Source: Paraburkholderia rhizosphaerae (GTDB lineage: Bacteria > Pseudomonadota > Gammaproteobacteria > Burkholderiales > Burkholderiaceae). From it: DNA of 32,943 bases. Where the stretch lies: contig NZ_SORE01000045.1 of the NCBI RefSeq assembly GCF_004366595.1, positions 1-32,943 of the forward strand, written 5' to 3'. A program made the translations under genes and the position numbers. Below are positions 16,226 through 24,715 of the stretch, in pieces (positions within the stretch are counted from its first letter, which is position 1; every line of letters starts with the position of its first letter). Under the pieces are notes generated by a model. That model was not told where the DNA came from, did not search any database, and saw only the letters and a program-made list of their open reading frames with translations.

Positions 16226-17093
16226 TTGCGTTGTGATGACGCAAGTTCGACGTACGCCGGTTTTGCAGCATCACAAGCCGCTCCATGAACGCGAGGTCCT
16301 TCTCTTCGATCGTGAAGGCCGCTTCAACCCAGTCCTCGGTGATTTCCATCAGTTCCGCGCGCGATAACTGCAATACCCGCTGACGGGCGCGCACCATCGC
16401 GCGGATACCGTTCAGCTTAGGCCGCAGCGTATCGACGAACGTGCGCGTCGCGATGTACGCGTCGCCGGGCTCGAACAACTGGTCGACCAGCCCCCTCGAC
16501 GCGTGCCATTCGCCGGTGTGCGATTCGCCGCCGCCGATCAGTTCTTCTGCGAGACGCATACCCGCACGCCGCGCAACCAGCGAATAACCGCCCATCCCCG
16601 GAAACAGATTGAAAGCGATTTCGGGGAAGCCCATCCGCGCGTCGTTCTGTGCGAGCACGAAATGATGAGCGAGCGCCGCCTCGAACCCCCCCCCGAGTGC
16701 GGTGCCCTCGATCATCGCGATCGAAATCGCACCTGTGTCGAAACCGCGCGCTGCCGCATGCACGCAATCGACACAAGCGCGCGCGTAAGCCATCAAGGCC
16801 TGACGCTTTCCGGCGCGGATCGCTTCAGCGAAGAAACTGAGATCCCCGCCGACGTTGAACATAGTCGGAATGACCGAGCCGGTCACCCAGAAGTCGATCG
16901 GCAACCCCGACTCTCGAGCCGCGTGCGCGAGACTGAGTATGTCGTGCACGAGTTCGAGGTTGAAGCACGGACGCGGTTGCGCACGCAACATCATCCACAT
17001 GATGTTGCGTTCTTCTTCGTAAAAAGCCGAGATTTGCGACAGATTGCCCGCTTCGACAAACGGACGGCATGCGTGATGGCTATTTAGATTCAT
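16215..17093 (-). CDS. rpfF: BDSF synthase RpfF (crotonase fold)
   Basis: A 292-aa enoyl-CoA hydratase/isomerase-fold enzyme. The RpfF family makes diffusible signal factors from 3-hydroxyacyl-ACP by dehydration and thioester cleavage; in Burkholderia the product is BDSF (cis-2-dodecenoic acid). The two catalytic glutamates are present 20 residues apart: Glu138 in GGGFEAA and Glu158 in GFPEIAFNLFPGMGGYS. The family segments WVTGSVIPTMFNVGGDLSFF and RNIMWMMLRAQPRPCFN also match. AAAGGA precedes the ATG. It is convergent with rpfR, giving a complete signal synthase and receptor pair. Sequence alone does not fix the chain length of the product. Confidence 0.95.
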   Translation of the reverse strand: MNLNSHHACRPFVEAGNLSQISAFYEEERNIMWMMLRAQPRPCFNLELVHDILSLAHAARESGLPIDFWVTGSVIPTMFNVGGDLSFFAEAIRAGKRQALMAYARACVDCVHAAARGFDTGAISIAMIEGTALGGGFEAALAHHFVLAQNDARMGFPEIAFNLFPGMGGYSLVARRAGMRLAEELIGGGESHTGEWHASRGLVDQLFEPGDAYIATRTFVDTLRPKLNGIRAMVRARQRVLQLSRAELMEITEDWVEAAFTIEEKDLAFMERLVMLQNRRTSNLRHHNASVA

Positions 17094-17592
17094 TTCGAGT
17101 GGTCCTTTAGGTTATAAAACGTCGGTAGAGCGATATGAGCCTAAAACAGACCACAAGCCCGTGAGAGCGGCTGGCCAACACTTCTGCACAGTTCACGGAG
17201 TGTGCGCACCAGTCCGGCCAGCGCGGCTTTGCGGTAACTCGTACCGACGCTTCGTGGCGCAAACGATTGCGATGCAATAAATGCCAGGCATACCCGATCA
17301 ACCCAGTCGGAATGGCGGATGGGCATAGCGCCATTAGAACCTTTACTTTAAAATTTCAGTGGAAATTCCATTCCGGATCTGGAATGCGGTCCGAGCTTAT
17401 TCCGATCGCATTTTTATTTGAATTATCTGAAGGTCGGGAATCGCGGCAAGCGGTTGCCGGTTGGATTTCGGAAGGGATTGTCGAGCAGATGTCGGCCGTG
17501 TCGGCTACGTCACGAATGGAGTGCCGGAAGTGCGCCGCATCCGCGCGAGGCGCTGCGCGAATACGGTGCACAGTGGTCAGGATGATAGAACG
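17094..17592. other. rpfF promoter region
   Basis: This 499-bp stretch lies between the rpfF start and the end of the M20 peptidase gene. The central part (17340-17440) is AT-richer than its surroundings and contains an inverted repeat CATTCC-N6-GGAATG at 17369-17386. I could not fix a promoter. No gene is convincing. Confidence 0.45.
17369..17386. repeat. inverted repeat upstream of rpfF
   Basis: CATTCC (17369-17374) and GGAATG (17381-17386) flank 6 nt, about 280 bp upstream of rpfF. The dyad symmetry suits a dimeric regulator, but it may be chance. Confidence 0.35.
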
Positions 17593-19050
17593 TCAGGGTG
17601 CCGCGGCGATCACCTCGGCCACGCAAGCAGTCAGCTTCTTGCCATACGGCACATGCAGGAATTCGTTCGGTCCGTGTGCGTTGGACTTCGGCCCGAGCAC
17701 GCCGCACACCATAAACTGCGATTGCGGAAAGCCCGCCTTCAGCACGTTCATCAGCGGAATCGTGCCGCCCTGGCCGATATACGCGCAGTCAGCGCCGAAA
17801 TGCCGACGCGACGCGTCGTCTAACGCGGCGCCTAGCCACGTTGCGACATCCGGCGCGTTCCAGCCGCTTGCGGCTGCGCTATCCGGCTTGAACGTGACTT
17901 TCGCGTTGTACGGCGGATCGAGTTCGAGCAGCGTTTTCAGTTCATCAACCGCGTGCGCGGCATCGACGAGCGGCGGCAGCCGCAGCGACAGCTTGAACGC
18001 GGTGCGTGGACGCAGCACGTTGCCGGCGTCGGCGAGCGACGGCAGACCCTCCGCGCCGATCACCGACAATGACGGGCGCCATGTCGAATTGAGCAGCGCT
18101 TCTTTCGCGTCGGTGGTGGTAGGCAACACCTGCCGACCGTCCTGGCCGCACGACCAGGGCATCGTCTTCCATACGTCGTCGCCGAGAATCTTTGCGGTCG
18201 CTTCCGCTTCGCGCAGGCGTTCATGCGGAATCGGGCAGTGAAAGCCCTTCGGCAACAGATTGCCGGTCGACGCGTCCTCGAGCCGCTCAAACAACTGCCG
18301 CATGATGCGGAAGCTCGACGGCGCGATGCCACCGTAGCCGCCCGAATGAATGCCCTCGTCCAGCACCTGCACTTCCAGGCTGCCGGCCACGACACCTCGC
18401 AGCGACGTGGTCAGCCATAGCTGATCGTAGTTGCCCGCGCCCGAATCGAGGCACACAACGAGCCCGACCTTGCCCAGCCGGTCACGCAGCGCATCGACGT
18501 AAGGCAGCAGATCGTAGCTGCCCGACTCCTCGCCGGTTTCGATCAGCCCGACGCAGCGCGGCCGTTCGACGCCTTGCGCATCGAGCGCCGCGAGCGCGGT
18601 GATGCTCGCGTAGATCGCGTAGCCGTCGTCCGCGCCGCCGCGGCCGTACAGCTTGCCGTCCTCGAACTTCGGCGTCCACGGCCCGAGGTCGTTGCGCCAG
18701 CCGGCGAATTCCGGCTGCTTGTCGAGATGGCCGTACAGCACGATGGTCTCGGCGCTGCCCGAACGCGTGGCGGCGGACTCGAAGAAGATCACCGGCGTGC
18801 GGCCGGGCAAACGCACGATCTCGAGCTTGAGTCCGCGCACCGGTTGCGTTTCGGCCCACTTCGCCGCCTCGATGACCACACGCTCGATATAACCATGCTG
18901 TTGCCAGTCAACGTCGAACGCCGGGCTCTTGGCCGGCACGGCGATATAGTCGGTCAGCGCCGGCACGATCTCGTCATTCCATTTGCGGTCGACGAACTCT
19001 TTCAGCGTGTTGGGATCCAGTTTCGATTGGGCGGTCACGTCGGAAGTCAT
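17593..19050 (-). CDS. M20 family zinc metallopeptidase (dipeptidase-like)
   Basis: A 485-aa cytoplasmic M20 peptidase/deacylase with two bound metals. Visible ligands are YGHLDKQPE (His108, Asp110), GGADDG (Asp141), the general base and ligand pair in ETGEESGS (Glu174-Glu175), CLDSGAG, and a late NAHGPNE His. The lid/dimerisation domain spans about 200-370, with GIHSGGYGG. The length and HLDKQPE match the M20 subgroup of carnosinase/CNDP-like dipeptidases. I chose the ATG at 19050; an in-frame ATG at 19083 adds eleven atypical residues. The substrate is not deducible, and the gene has no same-strand partner. Confidence 0.92.
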   Translation of the reverse strand: MTSDVTAQSKLDPNTLKEFVDRKWNDEIVPALTDYIAVPAKSPAFDVDWQQHGYIERVVIEAAKWAETQPVRGLKLEIVRLPGRTPVIFFESAATRSGSAETIVLYGHLDKQPEFAGWRNDLGPWTPKFEDGKLYGRGGADDGYAIYASITALAALDAQGVERPRCVGLIETGEESGSYDLLPYVDALRDRLGKVGLVVCLDSGAGNYDQLWLTTSLRGVVAGSLEVQVLDEGIHSGGYGGIAPSSFRIMRQLFERLEDASTGNLLPKGFHCPIPHERLREAEATAKILGDDVWKTMPWSCGQDGRQVLPTTTDAKEALLNSTWRPSLSVIGAEGLPSLADAGNVLRPRTAFKLSLRLPPLVDAAHAVDELKTLLELDPPYNAKVTFKPDSAAASGWNAPDVATWLGAALDDASRRHFGADCAYIGQGGTIPLMNVLKAGFPQSQFMVCGVLGPKSNAHGPNEFLHVPYGKKLTACVAEVIAAAP

Positions 19051-19226
19051 TGCAGGGATTCCGGTCAAGGGAAAAAAACACATGATAGTCCCGATACCCG
19101 ACTCGACACATCACGTAACACATTCGCGCCCCGCGGACCGCGCGCTGCGCTGCGCGCGAGCCGCATTCGCGCGACAATGGGCTATCTGGTAAGCATCGCC
19201 CCACATCGCACCATTGGGCAGTTCCG

Positions 19227-19544
19227 ATGATCAACCTCGTTGTACAAGTCGCCGCCGCAGTGATCGCGCTGGCAATCTATTTCCTGCCTTCGATCATCGC
19301 CGATCGGCGAAAACGTTACGATCTGCTGACGATTGCGCTGTTTAATGCTGTCGTCGGATGGACTGTGTTCGGCTGGCTGCTTGCGCTGTATTGGGCGTTG
19401 CAGCCGAATCCACCGAAAAACGTCGCAAGTGAAATCGCGCGATCGCGCAAGCGGGTGAGCATGAGCACCTTTTCGGCGAAGCTCGCCGAGCGGGTCCGCT
19501 TGCGCACGTCGCGCAACAGCGCGCGCGAGCGCCCGTCGAAGTAA
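19227..19544 (+). CDS. superinfection immunity protein family membrane protein
   Basis: A 105-aa protein with two membrane segments: about 4-24 (ending YFLPSIIADRRK) and about 33-56 (IALFNAVVGWTVFGWLLALYWAL). The PSIIA and LFN-GWT-GW-LALxWAL pattern is that of the Imm_superinfect family, named after phage superinfection-exclusion proteins. The polar, basic tail of about 45 residues is cytoplasmic. Most chromosomal members have no proven immunity role. No phage genes lie nearby. It precedes the epoxide hydrolase gene by 69 bp in the same direction and may be co-transcribed. Confidence 0.8.
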   Translation: MINLVVQVAAAVIALAIYFLPSIIADRRKRYDLLTIALFNAVVGWTVFGWLLALYWALQPNPPKNVASEIARSRKRVSMSTFSAKLAERVRLRTSRNSARERPSK

Positions 19545-19613
19545 CGGCCGCGCACTTGCGCGCGGCGCTCTTTGCATCCTAAGCTGCCGCGTCACGTCAT
19601 AAAGGGCTGCGCG

Positions 19614-20780
19614 ATGCAGATCGCTCCGTTTCAGATCGATATTCCCGGCGCGCAGATCGATGCGCTGAACGCGCGTCTGCAGGCTACACGGTGGCCCGAT
19701 CAATACGATGGCATGCCGTGGGCAATCGGCACGGATCGCGCTTATCTGCAAGCGCTCGTTCAATATTGGATGAGCGCTTATGACTGGCGCGCGGCGCAGC
19801 GCGCGCTCAATTTACAGCCGCAATTCGTGGCAACTGTGGGCGGCCTGCGCATTCATTTTCTGCACCGGCACGGTGTCGTGCCGGTAGGCGGCCCCAAACC
19901 GTACCCGCTGGTGATCACGCACGGCTGGCCGGGCTCGTTCATCGAATTCGGCGCATTGCTGCGGCATTTGTGCGACCCGGCTTCGGTCGGCGCGGACCCT
20001 GCCGATGCGTTCGACGTCGTCGTGCCGTCGATGCCCGGCTTCGGCTTCTCGCAGCGACCCGCGGCGCCCGGCACGTCGATTCACTCAATCGCGAGCCTAT
20101 GGGCCGAGTTGATGAGCGGTCTCGGTTACGAGCACTTCGGTGCGCAAGGCGGCGACCTCGGCGCCGCGGTGTCGATCGCGCTTGCATCGCGTCACGCGGC
20201 ACGCGTCGATGGCATTCACCTGAACTACCTGCCCGGTTCATTTGCGCCACCGCAAACGCCAGACGATGCACCTGTCACGCAAGCCGAGCGCGAATTCATC
20301 GCGGCCAAAGCGGCATGGGCCGATAGCGAAGGCGCCTATGCACACCAGCACAGCACGAAGCCGCAAACCCTTGCATTCGCGCTGAACGATTCGCCGGTCG
20401 GCCTCGCCGCGTGGATAGTCGAGAAATTCCGCGCGTGGAGCGATTGCGGCGGCGACGTCGAGAGCGTGTTCAGCCGCGACGATTTGCTGACCAACCTGTC
20501 GCTCTATTGGCATACGCAAACGATCGGCTCATCGATGCGCCTGTACTGGGAGGCGCGCATGCGTCCGCTGCGCTTCGCCACCGGCGAGCGTGTGCAGCCG
20601 CCGGTCGGATTCGCGCGTTTTCCGAAAGAAATCAGCCAGCCGCCGCGCTCATGGCTGGAACGTGTGTTCAATGTGCTGCAATGGACTGATATGCCGCGCG
20701 GCGGTCATTTCGCGGCGATGGAACAGCCTGCGCTGCTGGCCGAGGACATCCGGCGGTTCTTCAGACCGCTGCGCGGCTAA
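19614..20780 (+). CDS. epoxide hydrolase (alpha/beta hydrolase with N-terminal EHN domain)
   Basis: A 388-aa microsomal-type epoxide hydrolase. The N-terminal EHN segment is about 1-95 (FQIDIPGAQIDALNARL-type start, TRWPDQ). The alpha/beta core has the oxyanion motif HGWPGS (103-108), the nucleophile Asp181 in GAQGGDLGA, and the C-terminal catalytic His365 in RGGHFAAMEQP. It would open epoxides to vicinal diols. The ATG at 19614 has AAGGG upstream; an in-frame start 14 codons earlier gives a non-family N-terminus. The natural substrate is unknown. Confidence 0.93.
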   Translation: MQIAPFQIDIPGAQIDALNARLQATRWPDQYDGMPWAIGTDRAYLQALVQYWMSAYDWRAAQRALNLQPQFVATVGGLRIHFLHRHGVVPVGGPKPYPLVITHGWPGSFIEFGALLRHLCDPASVGADPADAFDVVVPSMPGFGFSQRPAAPGTSIHSIASLWAELMSGLGYEHFGAQGGDLGAAVSIALASRHAARVDGIHLNYLPGSFAPPQTPDDAPVTQAEREFIAAKAAWADSEGAYAHQHSTKPQTLAFALNDSPVGLAAWIVEKFRAWSDCGGDVESVFSRDDLLTNLSLYWHTQTIGSSMRLYWEARMRPLRFATGERVQPPVGFARFPKEISQPPRSWLERVFNVLQWTDMPRGGHFAAMEQPALLAEDIRRFFRPLRG

Positions 20781-20974
20781 CGGACGTTGCAATCGCGCTG
20801 CGGGACACAACAGCCGTTGTCGTGGAATAATCGGCGGGTTCGCGCAACTGGCGCTACGAGATGGACCACCATCGGGGAACGCGAACCGCGCTTCGACGCG
20901 CCACCTGGCGTCGCCCGGAGCCGCGAACCGCCGCGCGCCTGGGCATTGCCACGATCTTGTCATGGAGACTCGCA

Positions 20975-21607
20975 ATGCCTGAACACACTTCTCTGCTGGC
21001 CTTCGGCCTCGTCGCACTGGGCATGGCGCTGACGCCGGGCCCGAACATGATTTACCTGGTCTCACGTTCGATTTGCCAGGGGCGTACCGCCGGGTTGATC
21101 TCGCTCGGCGGCGTCGCGCTCGGCTTCGTCGTCTATATGTTGTGCGCGGCACTCGGTATCACCGCACTGCTGCTCGCGGTGCCGTTAGCGTATGACGCTT
21201 TGCGCTTTGGCGGTGCGCTTTATCTGCTGTGGCTAGCGTGGCAGGCGGTGAAGCCTGGCGGGCGTTCGCCGTTCCAGGTGCGCGATCTGCCCGTCGACCG
21301 TCCGCGCAAGCTGTTCATGATGGGTTTCGTGACGAATCTGTTGAATCCGAAAATAGCGGTGCTTTATCTTTCGCTGCTGCCGCAGTTTATCGATCCGCGG
21401 CACGGTAGTGTGCTGGGCCAATCGCTCGCACTCGGGTTTGTACAGATTGCGTTGAGTATCAGCGTAAACGCGGTAGTCGCGCTGACTGCCGGTTCCATCG
21501 CCGGATTTCTCGCGCGCCGGCCCAAATGGCTGGCTATTCAGCGCTGGATGATGGGAACGGTGTTAACGGGCCTGGCCGTTAGGATGGCGATGGAAGCGCG
21601 CCGCTAG
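20975..21607 (+). CDS. LysE/RhtB family amino-acid exporter
   Basis: A 210-aa inner-membrane protein with about six hydrophobic segments. The family signature is near the N-terminus: LVALGMALTPGPNMIYLVSRSICQG. GFVTNLLNPKIAVLYLSLLPQF around the middle is also typical. RhtB-type proteins export amino acids or homoserine/homoserine lactones; the substrate is unknown here. The ATG at 20975 follows GGAGAC; the longer upstream frame has a hydrophilic, arginine-rich N-terminus unlike the family. It follows the epoxide hydrolase by 194 bp. Confidence 0.92.
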   Translation: MPEHTSLLAFGLVALGMALTPGPNMIYLVSRSICQGRTAGLISLGGVALGFVVYMLCAALGITALLLAVPLAYDALRFGGALYLLWLAWQAVKPGGRSPFQVRDLPVDRPRKLFMMGFVTNLLNPKIAVLYLSLLPQFIDPRHGSVLGQSLALGFVQIALSISVNAVVALTAGSIAGFLARRPKWLAIQRWMMGTVLTGLAVRMAMEARR

Positions 21608-21648
21608 CGTAGTGCTTATCAGCGCGCGGCTCGCGCGCGCCGCGGGCT

Positions 21649-21927
21649 TCAGGTAAGCGCGACCCGGATGAACTTGTGCAGTTGCACCGAACCCGCGGGA
21701 ATCGAGCGCGGCTCACAGCGCACGTTGTCGAGATCGAAGATATCCTGGCGCAATTCGCCATGCTCATCAAACCATTGGCAGACCAGCCGTTCATCGACAG
21801 AGCCGCCAATGGGCCCTGCATAAGTGACCGTCATACGCGGGCCGCCGACCTTGAGCGTGACGACGTCGCCAACGTTGAATTGACCGGTTTGCGATGTATC
21901 GAATGGTTTGAGAGAAGCAGTCAGCAT
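21649..21927 (-). CDS. YodC/DUF2158 family protein
   Basis: A 92-aa small beta-rich protein. FNVGDVVTLKVGGPRMTV followed by VCQWFDEHGELRQDIFDLDNV is the DUF2158 (YodC) pattern. Function unknown. It converges on the LysE gene with a 41-bp gap, and its start has GGGGAC upstream. It stands alone, beside an AT-rich intergenic stretch. Confidence 0.87.
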   Translation of the reverse strand: MLTASLKPFDTSQTGQFNVGDVVTLKVGGPRMTVTYAGPIGGSVDERLVCQWFDEHGELRQDIFDLDNVRCEPRSIPAGSVQLHKFIRVALT

Positions 21928-22425
21928 GGTTGTCCCCGTTATAAGAATCGACCCGTCTGATCAAACACTGCCGTAAACGCGCTCCGTTCGAATCAATTTA
22001 AAGGGTGCCGCAAGATTAACAATCTCATTTTCCGCGAGCAAGTCTTTTTTAAAAGAAACCGTTTTCATCAGGATTTAAACGGTTTTATAAAATATTTTAG
22101 AACGGTCGTTCAGTATGTGAGACTCAGAATGCCTGTCAGGCTCAGCCGCTTATGCTGTAAGGATTCGACCGCTCCAGTCGTAGGATTTACGCGGCCGGTA
22201 GCGATGGCTGTAATGTGTGCCGCTCGCCGCGTGTCATACGAACGCAATAAACGCGGTTCTCGTGTTGCGCGTCGGCATAACCGCGGAAAATCCGCTCACC
22301 GATAAACCGGTCAATCATCGCTGAATCCGGATAATCGCCCGGGCGTCGGAAATCAATTAAACAGTCCGACTATATAAGGTGATTCGCCGGCTACCCGGAA
22401 AAATGCCTGACGAATACCCGACCCC
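21928..22425. other. AT-rich intergenic stretch with inverted repeat
   Basis: This 498-bp stretch includes a clearly AT-rich core (about 21990-22110) unlike the flanking GC-rich genes. A 9-bp inverted repeat, AAACCGTTT / AAACGGTTT, lies at 22056-22064 and 22077-22085 and is followed by an AT-rich tail. It may contain the promoter of the YodC-like gene. I find no gene. Confidence 0.5.
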
Positions 22426-23955
22426 TCATGCGCATTTCTTCAGTGCGCGATTTTCCCGGATCTGGCGCAATGCGCGTTGCTGATACCGCACCAGCATCAC
22501 GCTTAGCACGACGCAGCCGGCCAGCAGCATCGCATTGATGCTCAAACTGCCTTCGAATGCGCGCGCGTACCCCTGTGGCGTGTCGTGACCTTGCAGGATA
22601 CCGAAGAACACGCCGCTGATCGCCGCAATGCCGAACGCCGCGCCAATCTGCAGTGTCGTGTTCACGACGCCCGAAGCGAGCCCTGCCTTTTCCGGCGCCA
22701 CCTCCGACAACACGACGCGCATCACCGACGGAAACACGAGCCCATGACCGACACCCGCGCCGACCAGGCCCGCATAGAACAGCAAGCCCGGCTCGGTGTG
22801 CCGCAACGCGGCCCATCCGGTGACCGTGAAGCCGGCTGCCAGCAGCGCGAAACCGAGCGTGAGAACATGCGTGCCGATTCGCGCGACGACCGCCGGCGAT
22901 GTCAACGGCCCGAACACGAACCCGACCGCGAACGGCATGATGGCGAGGCCCGCTTGCAGCGGCGTCCAGTGCAGGCCGGTTTGCAGATAAATGCCGTAAG
23001 TCAGGAAGAAAGCGCTGTTGCAATAGAACAGGAACGCCACCACCAGACCGATCGAGAACGCCGGGTTACGGAATAGCTGCAGATCGACGAGCGGGAAGCC
23101 GCCACCGCGCACGATGCGCTGCTCGACCGCAATAAAGACCGCAAAAACCGGCACGCTCAGCCCGAACATCACGAACGTCCACAGCGGCCAGCCGGCCTCG
23201 CGTCCGTGCGTGAGCGGATAGATCAGCATCAGCAGAAGCAGCGACAGCAGCACGACGCCGATCACGTCGACTTTCGTACGGTCCGGTTGCCGGTTCTCCG
23301 GGATGTACTTCCACGCGCCGGCGAACGCGAGCACACCAATCGGCACATTGATCAGAAACACCGCGCGCCAGTCGAGCCCGAATGGCCGATATGTGATCAG
23401 CGCCCCGCCGCCCAGTTGACCGACGATCGATGACAGACCATAGACGAACCCGTAAAAGCCGATGACCTTCGTCTGCTGATGCAACGGCACGACTGCGCGA
23501 ATGGTCGCGAGCACCTGCGGCACCATCAGCGCGGCTGCCATGCCCTGCAGGATGCGCGCGCCGACCAGCATCGTGCCGCTGGTCGCGACGCCGCACAGCG
23601 CGGATGCGATCACGAAGCCCGCCATGCCGGCCATAAAGATCCGCTTGCGGCCGAACAGGTCGCCGAGCCGACCGCCGGTGATCAGCAGCACCGCGAAGGC
23701 CGATGCATACGCAGAAATGATCAGCTGCAATTGCGCATCGCTGGCGGCGACGCCGGCATGAATCGACGGCAGCGCCAGGTTGACGATGAAATAGTCGAGC
23801 GGCGCCAGAAATGCGCCGACCAGCAGCACGACGAGCGCCATGCCGGTGTGTGCCGGATGCGGCGGCGCATCGGGTACGCTGGCAGTGGCCGCCGCACGTG
23901 CTTCAACGTCGCCTCGCTGTTGCCTTTCAGAGTGCGTAGTGACTTTTGTATTCAT
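22426..23955 (-). CDS. MFS drug transporter, DHA2 family (14 TM)
   Basis: A 509-aa inner-membrane proton-driven exporter. After a polar N-tail of about 38 residues come repeated hydrophobic segments. The MFS motif GGRLGDLFGRKRIF follows TM2-3, and motif C-like sequence GFVYGLSSIVGQLGGG is present. Size and pattern fit the DHA2 (EmrB/QacA) group, which confers resistance to hydrophobic compounds. The ATG at 23955 has no clear ribosome-binding site: it directly abuts the operator-like repeat at 23954-23975. It lies 41 bp downstream of its probable TetR regulator, on the same strand. Confidence 0.92.
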   Translation of the reverse strand: MNTKVTTHSERQQRGDVEARAAATASVPDAPPHPAHTGMALVVLLVGAFLAPLDYFIVNLALPSIHAGVAASDAQLQLIISAYASAFAVLLITGGRLGDLFGRKRIFMAGMAGFVIASALCGVATSGTMLVGARILQGMAAALMVPQVLATIRAVVPLHQQTKVIGFYGFVYGLSSIVGQLGGGALITYRPFGLDWRAVFLINVPIGVLAFAGAWKYIPENRQPDRTKVDVIGVVLLSLLLLMLIYPLTHGREAGWPLWTFVMFGLSVPVFAVFIAVEQRIVRGGGFPLVDLQLFRNPAFSIGLVVAFLFYCNSAFFLTYGIYLQTGLHWTPLQAGLAIMPFAVGFVFGPLTSPAVVARIGTHVLTLGFALLAAGFTVTGWAALRHTEPGLLFYAGLVGAGVGHGLVFPSVMRVVLSEVAPEKAGLASGVVNTTLQIGAAFGIAAISGVFFGILQGHDTPQGYARAFEGSLSINAMLLAGCVVLSVMLVRYQQRALRQIRENRALKKCA

Positions 23956-23975
23956 GACTGATCGTTCAATAAATC
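23954..23975. promoter_or_regulatory. operator-like repeat, copy at the transporter start
   Basis: ATGACT-N6-TCAATAAATC is also found before the tetR gene (24651-24672); 18 of 22 positions agree. The core TGACTGATCGTTCA is an imperfect dyad around GATC. It overlaps the transporter's start codon. It is the likely second binding site of the TetR protein. Confidence 0.6.
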
Positions 23976-23996
23976 GGCAAAAAAAATGGGTGGGAT

Positions 23997-24638
23997 TCAG
24001 CGCGTCAGCGCACGCATCGCGATATCGACGATCGCCGCGAGTTCGTCCTCGTTGCGTTTGACCCTGCCCATCACGCGCAAGCCTTGAGTCATACAGAGCA
24101 GGTAATCGGCGACTGACTTTTCGTCGAGCGTCGGATTGAACACGCCCGCCGCCTGGCCGCGGATCACCGCCGCCGCGAGCAGCGTCGCGATGCGCCGCTG
24201 GATCGACGCGAGCTTGGCACGCAACGCTTCGTCGTCCACCTGCATTTCGAGCGTCGAGTTCACGATGAAACAACTGCGCTGGCCGGCAAGCGCCGCCGCC
24301 ACGTGCGTGTGATGCATCAGCGCGTTGCGCAACGCGTCAGCGGGTGGCACATCCGCGTTCAACCGCTCGACCAGTCCCGCGATCGAACCCTCCGCGTAGT
24401 GTTCCAGCGCGGCGAGCATCAGCCCGTGCTTGTCGCCGAACACGCCGTACAGACTACCGCGCAGCACGCCGGTCGCCTTGACGAGGTCGTCGATCGACGT
24501 CGCGTGATAGCCGTGGTTCCAGAATACCTTGGCCGCCTTTGCAAGCACGGCATTGGTATCGAACTGGCGAGGACGGCCGCGCGGGCACTCGGCGGCCGGT
24601 TTATACGCGAGCTTTTTCGAAACGATGGGTTTAGACAT
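23997..24638 (-). CDS. TetR/AcrR family repressor
   Basis: A 213-aa repressor. Residues about 22-70 are the TetR HTH: RQFDTNAVLAKAAKVFWNHGYHATSIDDLVKATGVLRGSLYGVFGDK. The remaining helices form the ligand pocket and dimer interface. A basic N-tail (RGRPRQF) is usual in the family. It precedes and probably controls the DHA2 transporter 41 bp downstream, and itself. Its promoter spacer contains the operator-like repeat, and the transcript may start at or next to the ATG. Confidence 0.94.
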   Translation of the reverse strand: MSKPIVSKKLAYKPAAECPRGRPRQFDTNAVLAKAAKVFWNHGYHATSIDDLVKATGVLRGSLYGVFGDKHGLMLAALEHYAEGSIAGLVERLNADVPPADALRNALMHHTHVAAALAGQRSCFIVNSTLEMQVDDEALRAKLASIQRRIATLLAAAVIRGQAAGVFNPTLDEKSVADYLLCMTQGLRVMGRVKRNEDELAAIVDIAMRALTR

Positions 24639-24645
24639 TGCGCGG

Positions 24646-24674
24646 AGTTTATGACTACCCGGTCAATAAATCAA
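24646..24674 (-). promoter_or_regulatory. tetR promoter with operator in the spacer
   Basis: On the minus strand TTGATT (24669-24674), 17 nt, TAAACT (24646-24651): a good sigma-70 promoter. The -10 box ends 7 nt before the ATG, so the mRNA could be leaderless. The operator-like repeat (24651-24672), with the dyad TGAC-N6-GTCA, fills the spacer, an ideal place for repression. Confidence 0.65.
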
Positions 24675-24715
24675 CCCCGCAACGGTTCATCGTACGAAGC
24701 AGACTGAAACAACGC

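Noticed and set aside
17267..18241. Plus-strand open frame opposite the M20 peptidase gene
   Set aside because: Low-complexity Ser/Ala-rich antisense translation, while the minus strand has all M20 metal ligands.
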